Shown: positions 55,331 through 63,652 of the stretch, in pieces
Layout: every line of letters starts with the position of its first letter
How positions within the stretch are numbered: the stretch's first letter is position 1
Assembly (NCBI RefSeq): GCF_000421185.1
Contig: NZ_ATWJ01000013.1
Span: 1 to 64,000 of the forward strand
Direction: 5' to 3'
Length of the DNA stretch: 64,000 nucleotides
DNA from: Ornithinimicrobium pekingense DSM 21552
Lineage (GTDB): Bacteria; Actinomycetota; Actinomycetes; Actinomycetales; Dermatophilaceae
Made by a program: the position numbers and the translations under genes
Notes under the pieces: model-generated
What the model was told of the DNA's origin: nothing
The model's input: the letters and a program-made list of their open reading frames with translations, nothing else
Databases searched by the model: none

Positions 55331-57217
55331 CTAGGACGCGCGCGTGAGGAAGTCGTCCATGAGCGGGCCGACCGTGGTCGAGCCGAACTCGCCCTCCTCG
55401 ACGAAGATCGCCACCGCCAGGTCGCCCTGGAGGGCGATCATCCACACGTGCGTGCGGGGAGGGTCGTCGGTGCCGAACTCCGCGGTGCCGGTCTTGGCCA
55501 GCACCGGCTCACCGGGGTTGTCGGCGAGCATCGAGCCGCCGCCCTCGGTGACGACCGCACGCATCAGCGTGCGCAGCCCCTCCGCCTCCTCGGGCGTCAG
55601 CGTGCCCTCGGGCTCGGGCACCTCCTGGTCGAGCACGACGCGCGGCACGACGGGCCGGCCCTCGGCGACGGAGGCCGCGACCGCGGCCATCGCCGCGGGC
55701 GACGCCAGGACGCTGCCCTGCCCGATGAGGCTGGCGGCGGCCTCGGTCTCCGAGCCGGCCTCGGTGGGCACGCTCCCGCTGAAGGCCGTCACCGGCATCT
55801 CCCACACCGCGCCCATGCCCAGGTCGCGGGCGGCCGCGGCCAGCTCGTCCACGGGGATGCGGTCCCGCTCGTTGATCAGCGCGGTGTTGCAGGAGTTGGC
55901 CATCGCGGTGCTCAGCGGGATCTCGCCCAGGGCCAACTCGGGATAGCCGGTGACGTTCTTGAACTCGTAGCCGTCGACCACGAGGGTCTCCTCGCACTGC
56001 ACCGTCGACTCCGGCGTCAGGCCCTGCCGCAGGAGCACGAGGGCGGAGGCGAGCTTGAAGGTGGAGCCGGGCGGGTACTGACCGGCGAGCGCGGTGCTGA
56101 CCCCCTCCGAGCCGGGGCCGTTGGCCAGGGCCAGCACGTCGCCGCTGCTGGGCCGGATCGCCACGAGCGCGCTCGGCGGCTCGACGTCGGAGAGCACGTC
56201 CTCGGCCAGCTGCTGCAGGTCGGCGTCGAGGGTCGTGGTCAGCGGCTCCGGCGGCGGGGCAGCGTGCTCGACCAGCAGCTCGTCGCGCCCGGTGTCGGGG
56301 TCGAGCGCGACCACCCGCAGCGAGGGCTGCCCGCGCAGCTGGTCCTCGAAGGCCGCCTGCAGCCCGGAGAGCCCCACGACGTCGCCCGGTGCGTAGCGCT
56401 CCGGGTCCTCCTCCACCATCTCGGCGGTCACCTCGCCGACGGTGCCGAGCAGCGGCTGGGCGAAGGTGCGGCTCGGCCCGAGGACCTGCTCGGCGTCCAG
56501 GGCCGCGGCGCCGGGGATGCCCTCCACCGACTCGACCAGCCGGTGGCCGTCGCCGTCGCTCTGCCGGTAGGTGATGAGCCGGACGAACGCCTCCGGGCCC
56601 GCCGCGGCGACGGAGGCGGCATACCCCTCGGGGTCCAGGCCGGCGGCCTGCGCGAGCGCGCGGGCGGACTGCTCGGCCTCGGGCGCCTCCACCCTGGTCT
56701 TGTCGATGCCGAAGTGCCAGACCGGGCGGGTGGTGGCCAGCGGCTCACCGTCGCGGTCGACGATGTCGGCGCGGCGGCTCGGGGCGGTCTCCTCGAGCGC
56801 CAGCACCTGGCCGGCCGGCACGCCGAGCAGCGCGTGCTCCCAGGCGCCGGCCCACTCCCCCTCGGCGACCCGCATCCGCAGCGGCGCCTCCCGCACCAGC
56901 TCGTCACCGTCACCGGGGATGTCCCAGGTCAGGCGCAGGTCGGCCTCGGCCCGCCCCTCGTCCTCGTCGGCGGTCACGCCCAGGACCTCGACGTCCAGCG
57001 GCAGCTCACCCAGCCGCTCGTAGGCCTCCTGCCGCTGGGCCTGCGCGTCGGCGGGTATGCCGTCAACAAGCGGCACCGCGCCGAACTGCCCCGTCTCGAG
57101 GGCGACCGCCATGGCCTCGGCCACCTGCTGGGGTGAACCCTCGACGGCGGGCTCGCACGCCGTCAGGGCGAGGGCTCCGACCAGGGACAGGCCGACGGCA
57201 GGGGTCAGGGCACGCAT
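55331..57217 (-). CDS. Lipoprotein penicillin-binding transpeptidase with NTF2-like domain
   Basis: A 628-residue cell-wall D,D-transpeptidase. The signal ends in a lipobox (GALALTAC, Cys about 21), unusual in place of the transmembrane anchor of class B PBPs. An NTF2-like MecA_N domain (about 30-145) and a PBP dimer domain (about 150-320) precede the transpeptidase domain. The active-site motifs are PGSTFK (S385, K388), SCN (442-444) and KTGTAE (575-580). It should cross-link peptidoglycan outside the membrane and is related to PBP2a/PbpA-like proteins of low beta-lactam affinity. Confidence 0.92.
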   Translation of the reverse strand: MRALTPAVGLSLVGALALTACEPAVEGSPQQVAEAMAVALETGQFGAVPLVDGIPADAQAQRQEAYERLGELPLDVEVLGVTADEDEGRAEADLRLTWDIPGDGDELVREAPLRMRVAEGEWAGAWEHALLGVPAGQVLALEETAPSRRADIVDRDGEPLATTRPVWHFGIDKTRVEAPEAEQSARALAQAAGLDPEGYAASVAAAGPEAFVRLITYRQSDGDGHRLVESVEGIPGAAALDAEQVLGPSRTFAQPLLGTVGEVTAEMVEEDPERYAPGDVVGLSGLQAAFEDQLRGQPSLRVVALDPDTGRDELLVEHAAPPPEPLTTTLDADLQQLAEDVLSDVEPPSALVAIRPSSGDVLALANGPGSEGVSTALAGQYPPGSTFKLASALVLLRQGLTPESTVQCEETLVVDGYEFKNVTGYPELALGEIPLSTAMANSCNTALINERDRIPVDELAAAARDLGMGAVWEMPVTAFSGSVPTEAGSETEAAASLIGQGSVLASPAAMAAVAASVAEGRPVVPRVVLDQEVPEPEGTLTPEEAEGLRTLMRAVVTEGGGSMLADNPGEPVLAKTGTAEFGTDDPPRTHVWMIALQGDLAVAIFVEEGEFGSTTVGPLMDDFLTRAS

Positions 57218-57307
57218 GGACGACAGCGAACCAGGAGGTCAGGGCCGGTGCCAAGCCGACACACGCGGAGGGCGTCGGCTCATCGTGCACGAGGTGGGGC
57301 TCGTGCC

Positions 57308-57313
57308 TAACGT
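57308..57313 (+). promoter_or_regulatory. -10 box TAACGT of the Cys-rich protein gene
   Basis: TAACGT lies 41 bp before ATG 57355, and GAAGGAG (57340-57346) in between is a good ribosome binding site. The gap also separates it from the divergent penicillin-binding protein gene, for which I see no clear box. Confidence 0.4.
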
Positions 57314-57354
57314 CGGAGAACACCCGACACCGTCTGACGAGAAGGAGCCGTGCC

Positions 57355-57762
57355 ATGACCCACGTGACCTCGATGCTGGAGACCTACCCCGGCGACCTGG
57401 GCTCGGTCGACACGCAGAAGCTGGCCGAGTGCATCGCCGCCTGCTTCGAGTGCGCCCAGACCTGCACCGCGTGCGCCGACGCCTGCCTGGCCGAGGACAT
57501 GGTCGCCGACCTGCGCGAGTGCATCCGCACGAACCTCGACTGCGCCGACGTGTGTGCCGCCACCGGCGCCGTGCTGACCCGCCAGACCGGTGCCAACGCC
57601 GAGACCGTCCGGGCGATGCTCGAGGCGTGCCGCACCGCGTGCAAGGCCTGCGGCGACGAGTGCGCCGACCACGCCGACATGCACGAGCACTGCCGCGTCT
57701 GCGCCGACGCCTGCCGCCGCTGCGAGGCCGCCTGCGAGGCGCTGCTGTCCTCGATGGGCTGA
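57355..57762 (+). CDS. Cys-rich four-helix-bundle protein, copper-storage (Csp/DUF326) type
   Basis: A 135-residue protein with 18 cysteines spaced mostly as C-x2-C and C-x3-C along predicted helices (LAECIAACFECAQTC, CADACLAED, ECIRTNLDCADVC, ACRTACKACGDECADH, HCRVCADACRRCEAAC). Csp proteins are four-helix bundles whose inward-facing Cys bind many Cu(I) ions. No export signal is visible, so this is the cytosolic Csp3-like form. It protects against copper and stores it. Single gene; no copper regulator is next to it. Confidence 0.85.
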   Translation: MTHVTSMLETYPGDLGSVDTQKLAECIAACFECAQTCTACADACLAEDMVADLRECIRTNLDCADVCAATGAVLTRQTGANAETVRAMLEACRTACKACGDECADHADMHEHCRVCADACRRCEAACEALLSSMG

Positions 57763-58000
57763 GCGCTCGCCCAGCACACGTCGTCGTGACCTCGTGACCA
57801 AGCTCGGGATCCTGGAGCGTGCCCGGTGTCCGCACTACTGGGTGGTCGACCCCGACGACCTGTCCCTGCGCGCGTGGCACCTCGTCGACGACCGGTACGT
57901 GCTGCATACGCGCGTCGCAGGTGACCAGGAGGTGCGTCTGACCGCACCGCTGGACGTCGCCTTCCGTGTCGCCGACCTGGTGCCTGCTGACCAGGACTGA
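57763..58000 (+). pseudogene. 3' remnant of a Uma2-family (DUF820) nuclease gene
   Basis: The frame running RSPSTRRRD, LVTKLGILERA, CPHYWVVDPDDLSLRAW and ending VADLVPADQD matches only the last third of Uma2 proteins, whose usual form is SPST..RD...K..LY...GVPEYWVVDP. The N-terminal two thirds are missing, no start codon with a ribosome binding site precedes it, and it follows the Cys-rich gene without a gap. It is therefore a truncated relic, probably of a PD-(D/E)XK-type nuclease. Confidence 0.65.
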
Positions 58001-58054
58001 CCGACCTGGGCAGACCCTTGCCTGCGGATGCATCTGGCGCAGGTCGCCCGACCG

Positions 58055-58113
58055 GACAAGGTTGTGCACCGGATGCACCGTCATCCGCGTTGTCCTCGGT
58101 GCACATCCTTGTC
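58055..58113. repeat. 16-bp inverted repeat (one mismatch), 27-bp loop
   Basis: GACAAGGTTGTGCACC (58055-58070) and GGTGCACATCCTTGTC (58098-58113) pair at 15 of 16 positions. It lies between the Uma2 relic and the convergent ligase gene. It could terminate transcription or be the end structure of a small decayed mobile element. Confidence 0.6.
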
Positions 58114-58157
58114 TGACTGATGGGCCCGGCCGCGCCGCGTCCCCGGTCGGGCGTATG

Positions 58158-58213
58158 GCGTGCACACGATGTCGTCGGTCGCGGAGACGGCGCGCACACG
58201 ACGTCGTCGGTCG
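58158..58213. repeat. Two 24-bp direct repeats, 32-bp period
   Basis: 58158-58181 and 58190-58213 share GCGyGCACACGAyGTCGTCGGTCG-type sequence with two differences. Together with the inverted repeat and the gene relic it fills the 263-bp gap 58001-58263, which has no other feature. Confidence 0.6.
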
Positions 58214-58263
58214 GGAAGGGGGCGGCGGTCAGGAAGGGGGCGGGGGTCGGGAGGACTGGCCGG

Positions 58264-59526
58264 TCAGCTCCAGTCGCGGAGGTCCACGAGGGGGCCGTCG
58301 CCGGAGGTGAGCGTGTCGACGAGGTCGACCTGGGTGCTGAAGCGCAACCCCTCACGCACGCGGCCGGCCACGGTCGTCGCCAGCTCCTCCCCCGACTGTC
58401 CACCAGCGTGGCCCCCGCGTCCGTGACCCTCCGTGGGCACGACCTCGCACCGCAGCTGGTCGACGTGGTCCACCCGGTCGATGACGAACCGGTAGTCGGC
58501 CACCCCCGGCACGCCCTCCATCACCGCGGTCACCTGGCGCGGGTGCAGGAACATGCCGCGCACCTTGACCGCCTGCCCGACCCGGCCGAGCACGCCGCGC
58601 AGCCGCAGCGAGCCGTCCGCCCCGAGCATCCAGCCGGACAGGTCTCCGGTGGCGAAGCGGACGAGCGGGTAGTCGGGCCGCAGCAGCGTCACCACCACCT
58701 CGCCCTCGGTGTCGTCGGTGACCGGCACGCCGGTGCCGATCTCGCAGACCTGCACGTGCACGCCCTCGGCCAGGACGAGGCCGTTGCCGGGCTCCTCGCC
58801 CGCAGGCTCCCAGGCCAGCAGCCCGGTCTCGCCGGTGCCGTAGGCCATGCGCACGTGCGGCACGCGCTCGGTGAGCACGGCGCGCAGCGAGTCTGGCAGC
58901 GGCTCGGCCGTCACCAGCGCCCGCTCCAGCCGCCACCGGTCGGCCGGCAGACCGGCCTCGTCGTAGCGCTCCACCAGCGCCTTGAGGTAGGACGGCAGGC
59001 CGGTGTATGCCGTGACCCCCAGGTCGGCGACGGCGCGCACCTGCAGGTCCTGGGCGCCGATGCCGCCGGGCAGCACCGCCGCACCGACCGAGCGGGCGCC
59101 CTGCTCGAGCATCGCGCCGGCCGGGGACAGGTGGTAGCCGAAGCAGTTGAGCACCACGTCGGACGTTCCGACGCCCAGGTCGCCGAGGGCCTGACCCCAG
59201 CGCCAGTCGGCACCCTCGAGCTGGGGCTCGTAGAGCGGCCCCGGCGACTGGAACCACCGCGCGACGTCGGCGTCGGGGGCGAGCAGCCCGCCGGTGGGCG
59301 GGTCGACCCGCTGCCGCTCGACCAGGTCGTCCTTGGACAGGACCGGCAGCAGCGCGAGCCCGTCGGCGCCACCGGCGAGCTCACCGCATACCTGCTCGGC
59401 GGTGAGGCCCGCGTCGGCGAGCCGGGCCGCGAAGCCCGGGACCCGCTGCGCCGCCTGCGCCACCACGTCGGCGAGCGCCGGCGCGAGCCCCTCCTCGCGC
59501 TGCCTCAGGGCAGCCTCGATCGACAT
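58264..59526 (-). CDS. Phenylacetate-CoA-ligase-like AMP-forming enzyme
   Basis: A 420-residue protein of the PaaK branch of the ANL superfamily. The N-terminal part has LPVLSKDDLVERQ. ATP/AMP-binding-type motifs are AYTGLPSYLKALVERY, MAYGTGETGLLAWE and LVRFATGDLSGWML, and the C-terminal lid has VGQAVKVRGMFLHPRQV. It activates a carboxylic acid to its CoA thioester; the acid is unknown. ATG 59526 is preferred (GAGGAG 9 nt upstream); another in-frame ATG at 59535 directly follows that site. It is transcribed with the ABC transporter upstream, so the transported solute may be its substrate. Confidence 0.8.
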   Translation of the reverse strand: MSIEAALRQREEGLAPALADVVAQAAQRVPGFAARLADAGLTAEQVCGELAGGADGLALLPVLSKDDLVERQRVDPPTGGLLAPDADVARWFQSPGPLYEPQLEGADWRWGQALGDLGVGTSDVVLNCFGYHLSPAGAMLEQGARSVGAAVLPGGIGAQDLQVRAVADLGVTAYTGLPSYLKALVERYDEAGLPADRWRLERALVTAEPLPDSLRAVLTERVPHVRMAYGTGETGLLAWEPAGEEPGNGLVLAEGVHVQVCEIGTGVPVTDDTEGEVVVTLLRPDYPLVRFATGDLSGWMLGADGSLRLRGVLGRVGQAVKVRGMFLHPRQVTAVMEGVPGVADYRFVIDRVDHVDQLRCEVVPTEGHGRGGHAGGQSGEELATTVAGRVREGLRFSTQVDLVDTLTSGDGPLVDLRDWS

Positions 59527-59571
59527 CGATCCCATCTCCTCACCGTTCGGAAAAGTGCACGCTGCCGGCTG

Positions 59572-60432
59572 CTACAGCCAGCGCTTGCGCCGCTTGTAGT
59601 GCTTGACGTCGCGATAGCTCTTGCGGCTGCCCTCGTCACCGAGACCGAGGTAGAACTCCTTGACGTCGGGGTTCTCCCGCAGCTCGGCCGCGGGACCCTC
59701 GAGCACGATCCGCCCCTGCTCCATGATGTAGCCGTGGTCGGCCACCTCCAGGGCGCGGCGGGCGTTCTGCTCGATGACGAGCACGGTCAGCCCGGTCTCG
59801 GCGTTGAGCCGCTGGATGTAGCCGAAGATCTCCTGCACCAGCAGCGGCGCCAGGCCCAGGCTGGGCTCGTCGAGCATGAGCAGCTTGGGCCGGGCCATCA
59901 GCGCCCGCCCGATGGCGAGCATCTGCTGCTCGCCGCCGGAGAGGTAGCCGGCGACCCGGTTGCGCATGTCGGCCAGCTTGGGGAAGAAGGTGTAGACCTC
60001 GTCCAGGACCTCGGCCGAGGACGCGCCGGCTTTTTGCGTGTAGGCGCCGGCGACGAGGTTCTCGGCGATCGTCAGGTGCTCGAAGACGTGGCGGCCCTCC
60101 ATGCACAGGCTCATCCCCTGCTTGACCCGCTCGGCGGCGTCCATGCGGGTGATGTCCTGCCCGGCGAAGGTGATCGACCCGTCGGTGACCTCGCCGTGCT
60201 CGCTCGGCAGCAGCCCGGAGACCGCCTTGAGCGTGGTCGACTTGCCCGCGCCGTTGGAGCCGAGCAGCGCCACGATCTTGCCCTCGGGCACCTGCAGCGA
60301 CAGGCCGCGCAGCACCAGGATGACGTCGTCGTAGATGACCTCGACGTTGTTGAGGGTCAGCATGGCCGGGCCGGCCCCGGCGGGGACACCCCCTGCCAGG
60401 ACTGTCCCCGCCGGGACCGGTTCGGTGCTCAT
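59572..60432 (-). CDS. Branched-chain-type ABC transporter ATPase (LivF-like)
   Basis: A 286-residue ABC ATPase. Walker A is GSNGAGKST (about 58-66), the signature is YLSGGEQQMLAIGRALM and Walker B is LLMLDEPSLGLAP. GRHVFEHLTIAENLVAGAY is characteristic of LivF-type proteins of hydrophobic amino acid transporters. A basic tail (KHYKRRKRWL) extends beyond the usual end. It overlaps the substrate-binding protein gene by ATGA. The LivG partner is not in the window and probably lies beyond the right edge. Confidence 0.9.
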   Translation of the reverse strand: MSTEPVPAGTVLAGGVPAGAGPAMLTLNNVEVIYDDVILVLRGLSLQVPEGKIVALLGSNGAGKSTTLKAVSGLLPSEHGEVTDGSITFAGQDITRMDAAERVKQGMSLCMEGRHVFEHLTIAENLVAGAYTQKAGASSAEVLDEVYTFFPKLADMRNRVAGYLSGGEQQMLAIGRALMARPKLLMLDEPSLGLAPLLVQEIFGYIQRLNAETGLTVLVIEQNARRALEVADHGYIMEQGRIVLEGPAAELRENPDVKEFYLGLGDEGSRKSYRDVKHYKRRKRWL

Positions 60433-61631
60433 GGCGTGGCGCCCGCCTCGACCTCGACCATCTGGCCACCCTCGGCCATGTAGACACCGGTGCCGGTGGA
60501 GCCGCGGTGGGACTCGGCGGAGAACTCCACCGTGCCGTCGCCGACGACGCCGCCGGTGTCGATCTCGCCCATGGTCTCCAGCGCCTCGCGGATCGCGGGG
60601 CCGTCGACCTCGCCGTCACCGCTGGCGATTGCCTCGCGGATGCCCTCGGCCATCACGTGCATGACGTACCAGCCTTGGACCCAGGAGGTGCCGATGGTGG
60701 CCGGGTCGATGCCCTCCTCCTCGAGGTAGGTGTTGATGACCTCGTGGCCCTCCTTCTCGGCGACCAGCGGGGCGAACGGCTGGATGAGCATGTGGCCCTC
60801 GGCCGCCTCCTCGCCCGCGGTGGTGATGAACAGCTCGTTGGCGCACCAGTTGAGGCAGACGATCTTCATGTCCAGGCCCTGGTCGGCGATGTCCTTGGCC
60901 ACGAGCGCGGCGGGGCTGGCGACGTTCTGGATGACGATGTACTTCGCGCCCTGGCTCTGCGCCTGGGACAGCAGGCCGACGTAGTTCTGCTGGCCGCCGG
61001 GCATCGGGTAGGCCTGGTAGCCCAGGTCGTAGCCCTGCTCCTCGATCCAGGCCTCGCCGTCGGCGACGGGCGCCTGGCCGAAGGGGCTGTCGTTGTGGAA
61101 GACGGCGACCTCGCCGGAGCCGCCGGAGTCCTCGTTGATCCAGTTGAGCGCGACGCGCATCTGGTCGGAGTAGGTCGGCGCGACGACGAAGTTGTAGGGC
61201 GCCTCCTCCGGGTCGGTGAGGGTCTCGGCGAAGGAGCCGGACATGAACGGCAGCTCGTCGCTGGCCACCCGCGAGGACAGCGCCTCGGTGTCGCCGGTGC
61301 CCCAGCCCTGGATGGCCACGACGCCGTCGTTGACGTACTGGCGGTAGAGGTCCTCGGCCTGCGGCACCTCATACGCGTAGTCGTTGGAGTCGGCCTCGAT
61401 CATCCGGCCCTCGATGCCACCCTCGGCGTTGATGTGGTCGATGTAGGCGAGCATGCCCTCGTTGTAGGGGCTGCCGACGTCGCCGGTGGCGCCGGTGAGG
61501 TCGGCGATGATGCCGATCTTGATGGGTGCTGCGTCGTCGCCGCCACCGCCGCCGTCGCTGCCGCAGGCCGACAGGCCCAGGGCGAGCGCCGAGCAGGCGG
61601 CCACGAACGCCACGCGTGAGGTGCGGGTCAT
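60429..61631 (-). CDS. ABC transporter substrate-binding lipoprotein (Leu/Ile/Val-type)
   Basis: A 400-residue periplasmic-binding-type lipoprotein (type 1 fold, Peripla_BP_6). Signal MTRTSRVAFVAACSALALG ends in the lipobox LSAC (Cys about 23), followed by a Gly/Asp linker. IKIGIIADLTGATGDVGSPYNEGM begins the mature domain. It captures a small organic acid or amino acid outside the membrane. The nearby acyl-CoA ligases argue for a carboxylate, not a branched-chain amino acid; inferred. Confidence 0.9.
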   Translation of the reverse strand: MTRTSRVAFVAACSALALGLSACGSDGGGGGDDAAPIKIGIIADLTGATGDVGSPYNEGMLAYIDHINAEGGIEGRMIEADSNDYAYEVPQAEDLYRQYVNDGVVAIQGWGTGDTEALSSRVASDELPFMSGSFAETLTDPEEAPYNFVVAPTYSDQMRVALNWINEDSGGSGEVAVFHNDSPFGQAPVADGEAWIEEQGYDLGYQAYPMPGGQQNYVGLLSQAQSQGAKYIVIQNVASPAALVAKDIADQGLDMKIVCLNWCANELFITTAGEEAAEGHMLIQPFAPLVAEKEGHEVINTYLEEEGIDPATIGTSWVQGWYVMHVMAEGIREAIASGDGEVDGPAIREALETMGEIDTGGVVGDGTVEFSAESHRGSTGTGVYMAEGGQMVEVEAGATP

Positions 61632-61701
61632 GATTTCTCCTTGGTGGGTGACACGGGTATGACGTGGAGCTGGGGTCTGGGGAGGTGCGGTGGGTGGGAG
61701 G

Positions 61702-62772
61702 TCAGTAGCGGAACGGCCAGAAGCGGAAGTACTCCTTGATCCGTTCCCAGAGCCGGTTCAGGCCCCGGGGCTCGATGATGAGGAAGAGGATGATGACCAG
61801 GCCGAAGGTGGCGTTCTGCACCGCCGGCAGCTGGCTGCCCAGGAAGGGCACGACCGACTCCAGGGCGTTGGCCACGTTGCGGATGACCACGGGCAGCAGG
61901 GTCATGAAGATCGCGCCGTAGACCGCGCCGGCGATGCTGCCCAGGCCGCCGACGATGATCATCGCCAGGTAGAGGATCGAGACCTCCAGGGTGAACTTCT
62001 CCCAGGAGACGACCTCGCTGTAGTGGGCGGTCAGCGCGCCGGCCAGGCCGACGAAGCCGGAGGAGACCGCGAAGGCGGTCAGCTTGGCCCGGGTCAGGTT
62101 GACGCCGATCGCCTCGGCGGCGATGTCCTGGTCGCGCACGGCCATGAACGAGCGGCCCAGGCCGGTGCGGAAGATGTTGCGGGCGGCGACCACCGAGAGC
62201 ACGGCGAGCACCGCGAGGATGACGTACCACTGCCGCTCGAAGACGTCGCGCCCGCCGACCTGGAAGCCGAGGAAGCCGAGGCGCTCGACGTTGATGTAGC
62301 CCAGGCCGCCGGTGAGGAAGTCGCCGTAGTCGCGGCGGATGAGGAACTCGATGATCTGCTGGCTGGCCAGCGTCGCGATCGCCAGGTAGAGGCCCTTGAG
62401 CCGCAGGCCCGGCAGGCCGAAGAAGGTGCCCACGACCGCGGTCATGACGACGGCGAGGGCGATCGCCAGCGGTGTCGGCAGCCCCATACGGTCCGAGAGG
62501 ATCACCGAGGTGTAGGCGCCGACGGCCAGGAAGCCGCCCTGGCCCAGGGAGATCTGGCCGGTGTAGCCGACGAGGATGTTCAGTCCCACCGCGCCGATGA
62601 TCGCGATGAGGATCGTGTTGGCGATCGACATCCAGTAGTTGTCGAGCACGAACGGGACGACGACGAGCAGGACGCCCATCAGCGCCAGGCGGACGTACTC
62701 CGCCCGGGTGGCCCGCAGCCGCAGCTCGGAGGTGTAGGAACGGTGGTGCACACCGGTCGCGGTCATCGCCAT
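61702..62772 (-). CDS. Branched-chain-type ABC transporter permease (LivM-like)
   Basis: A 356-residue permease with about nine membrane segments. LNILVGYTGQISLGQGGFLAVGAY is the standard LivM motif, and AVRDQDIAAEAIGVNLTRAKLTAFAVSS is the coupling-helix segment that contacts the ATPases. ATG 62772 has in-frame alternatives at residue 3. Seventy bases separate it from the substrate-binding gene, more than other junctions here, so that gene may also have its own promoter. Confidence 0.92.
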   Translation of the reverse strand: MAMTATGVHHRSYTSELRLRATRAEYVRLALMGVLLVVVPFVLDNYWMSIANTILIAIIGAVGLNILVGYTGQISLGQGGFLAVGAYTSVILSDRMGLPTPLAIALAVVMTAVVGTFFGLPGLRLKGLYLAIATLASQQIIEFLIRRDYGDFLTGGLGYINVERLGFLGFQVGGRDVFERQWYVILAVLAVLSVVAARNIFRTGLGRSFMAVRDQDIAAEAIGVNLTRAKLTAFAVSSGFVGLAGALTAHYSEVVSWEKFTLEVSILYLAMIIVGGLGSIAGAVYGAIFMTLLPVVIRNVANALESVVPFLGSQLPAVQNATFGLVIILFLIIEPRGLNRLWERIKEYFRFWPFRY

Positions 62773-62779
62773 GTGCGTC

Positions 62780-63652
62780 TCACACCCTCTCGATGCGGGT
62801 CTCGCCGAAGAGGCCGTAGGGCTTGACCAGCAGGATCAGCACCAGCACGACGTACGGGATGACGGTGGCCAGGCCCGGGTCCCAGTAGCTGGCCGTCGCC
62901 TGCTTGAGCAGGCCGATGATGATGCCGCCGACGATCGTGCCGGGCACCGAGTCCAGGCCGCCGAGGATGACGACGGGGAAGACGAGCAGGCCGAAGGCGG
63001 CGAGGTTCTGGTCGACCGCGGAGATGTCGGCCAGCAGCACGCCGGCGATCAGCGCGCTGACGCCGGCCAGCGCCCAGGCCATCGCGAAGATGCGGCGCAC
63101 CGAGATGCCCATGGTCATCGCGGCCTGCTGGTCGTCGGCGACGGCGCGCATGGCGATGCCGTGCCGGGAGCGGCGGAAGAAGATCGTGAAGGCGGTCAGC
63201 ACGACCGCGGCCACGAGGATGACCAGCAGCCGGTTGAGCGGGACGGTCGCGCCGAGGATGTTGACCGAGCCGGTCGGCAGGATCTTGGGCATCGACTTGG
63301 GGCTGGTGCCGTAGAACATCTGCACCACCGCCCGCAGCAGGGAGGACAGCCCGATCGTGACCATGATGATGCTGATCGGGCTCTCGCCGATCATCGGCCG
63401 CAGGATGAGCCGCTCGACCAGCACGCCGATGATGGTGGCGACCACGACGCCGACCACGACGGCGGCCAGCAGCGGAAGCCCCATGACGACGAACGCGGTG
63501 TAGAACATGTAGGCGCCGACCAGCAGGAACTCGCCCTGGGCGAAGTTGATGACCGACGTGGCCTTGTAGATCAGCACGAAGCCCAGCGCGGCCAGCGCCA
63601 GGATCGCGCCGTCGGCCAGCCCGTAGGCCAGCACGGCAACCAGTGTGCTCAT
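62780..63652 (-). CDS. Branched-chain-type ABC transporter permease (LivH-like)
   Basis: A 290-residue permease with about eight membrane segments. VLAYGLADGAILALAALGFVLIYKATSVINFAQGEFLLVGAY is the LivH opening and AMRAVADDQQAAMTMGISVRRIFAMAWALAG is its coupling segment. It forms the membrane channel with the LivM-like protein. ATG 63652 overlaps the preceding ligase gene by 4 nt. Confidence 0.92.
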   Translation of the reverse strand: MSTLVAVLAYGLADGAILALAALGFVLIYKATSVINFAQGEFLLVGAYMFYTAFVVMGLPLLAAVVVGVVVATIIGVLVERLILRPMIGESPISIIMVTIGLSSLLRAVVQMFYGTSPKSMPKILPTGSVNILGATVPLNRLLVILVAAVVLTAFTIFFRRSRHGIAMRAVADDQQAAMTMGISVRRIFAMAWALAGVSALIAGVLLADISAVDQNLAAFGLLVFPVVILGGLDSVPGTIVGGIIIGLLKQATASYWDPGLATVIPYVVLVLILLVKPYGLFGETRIERV

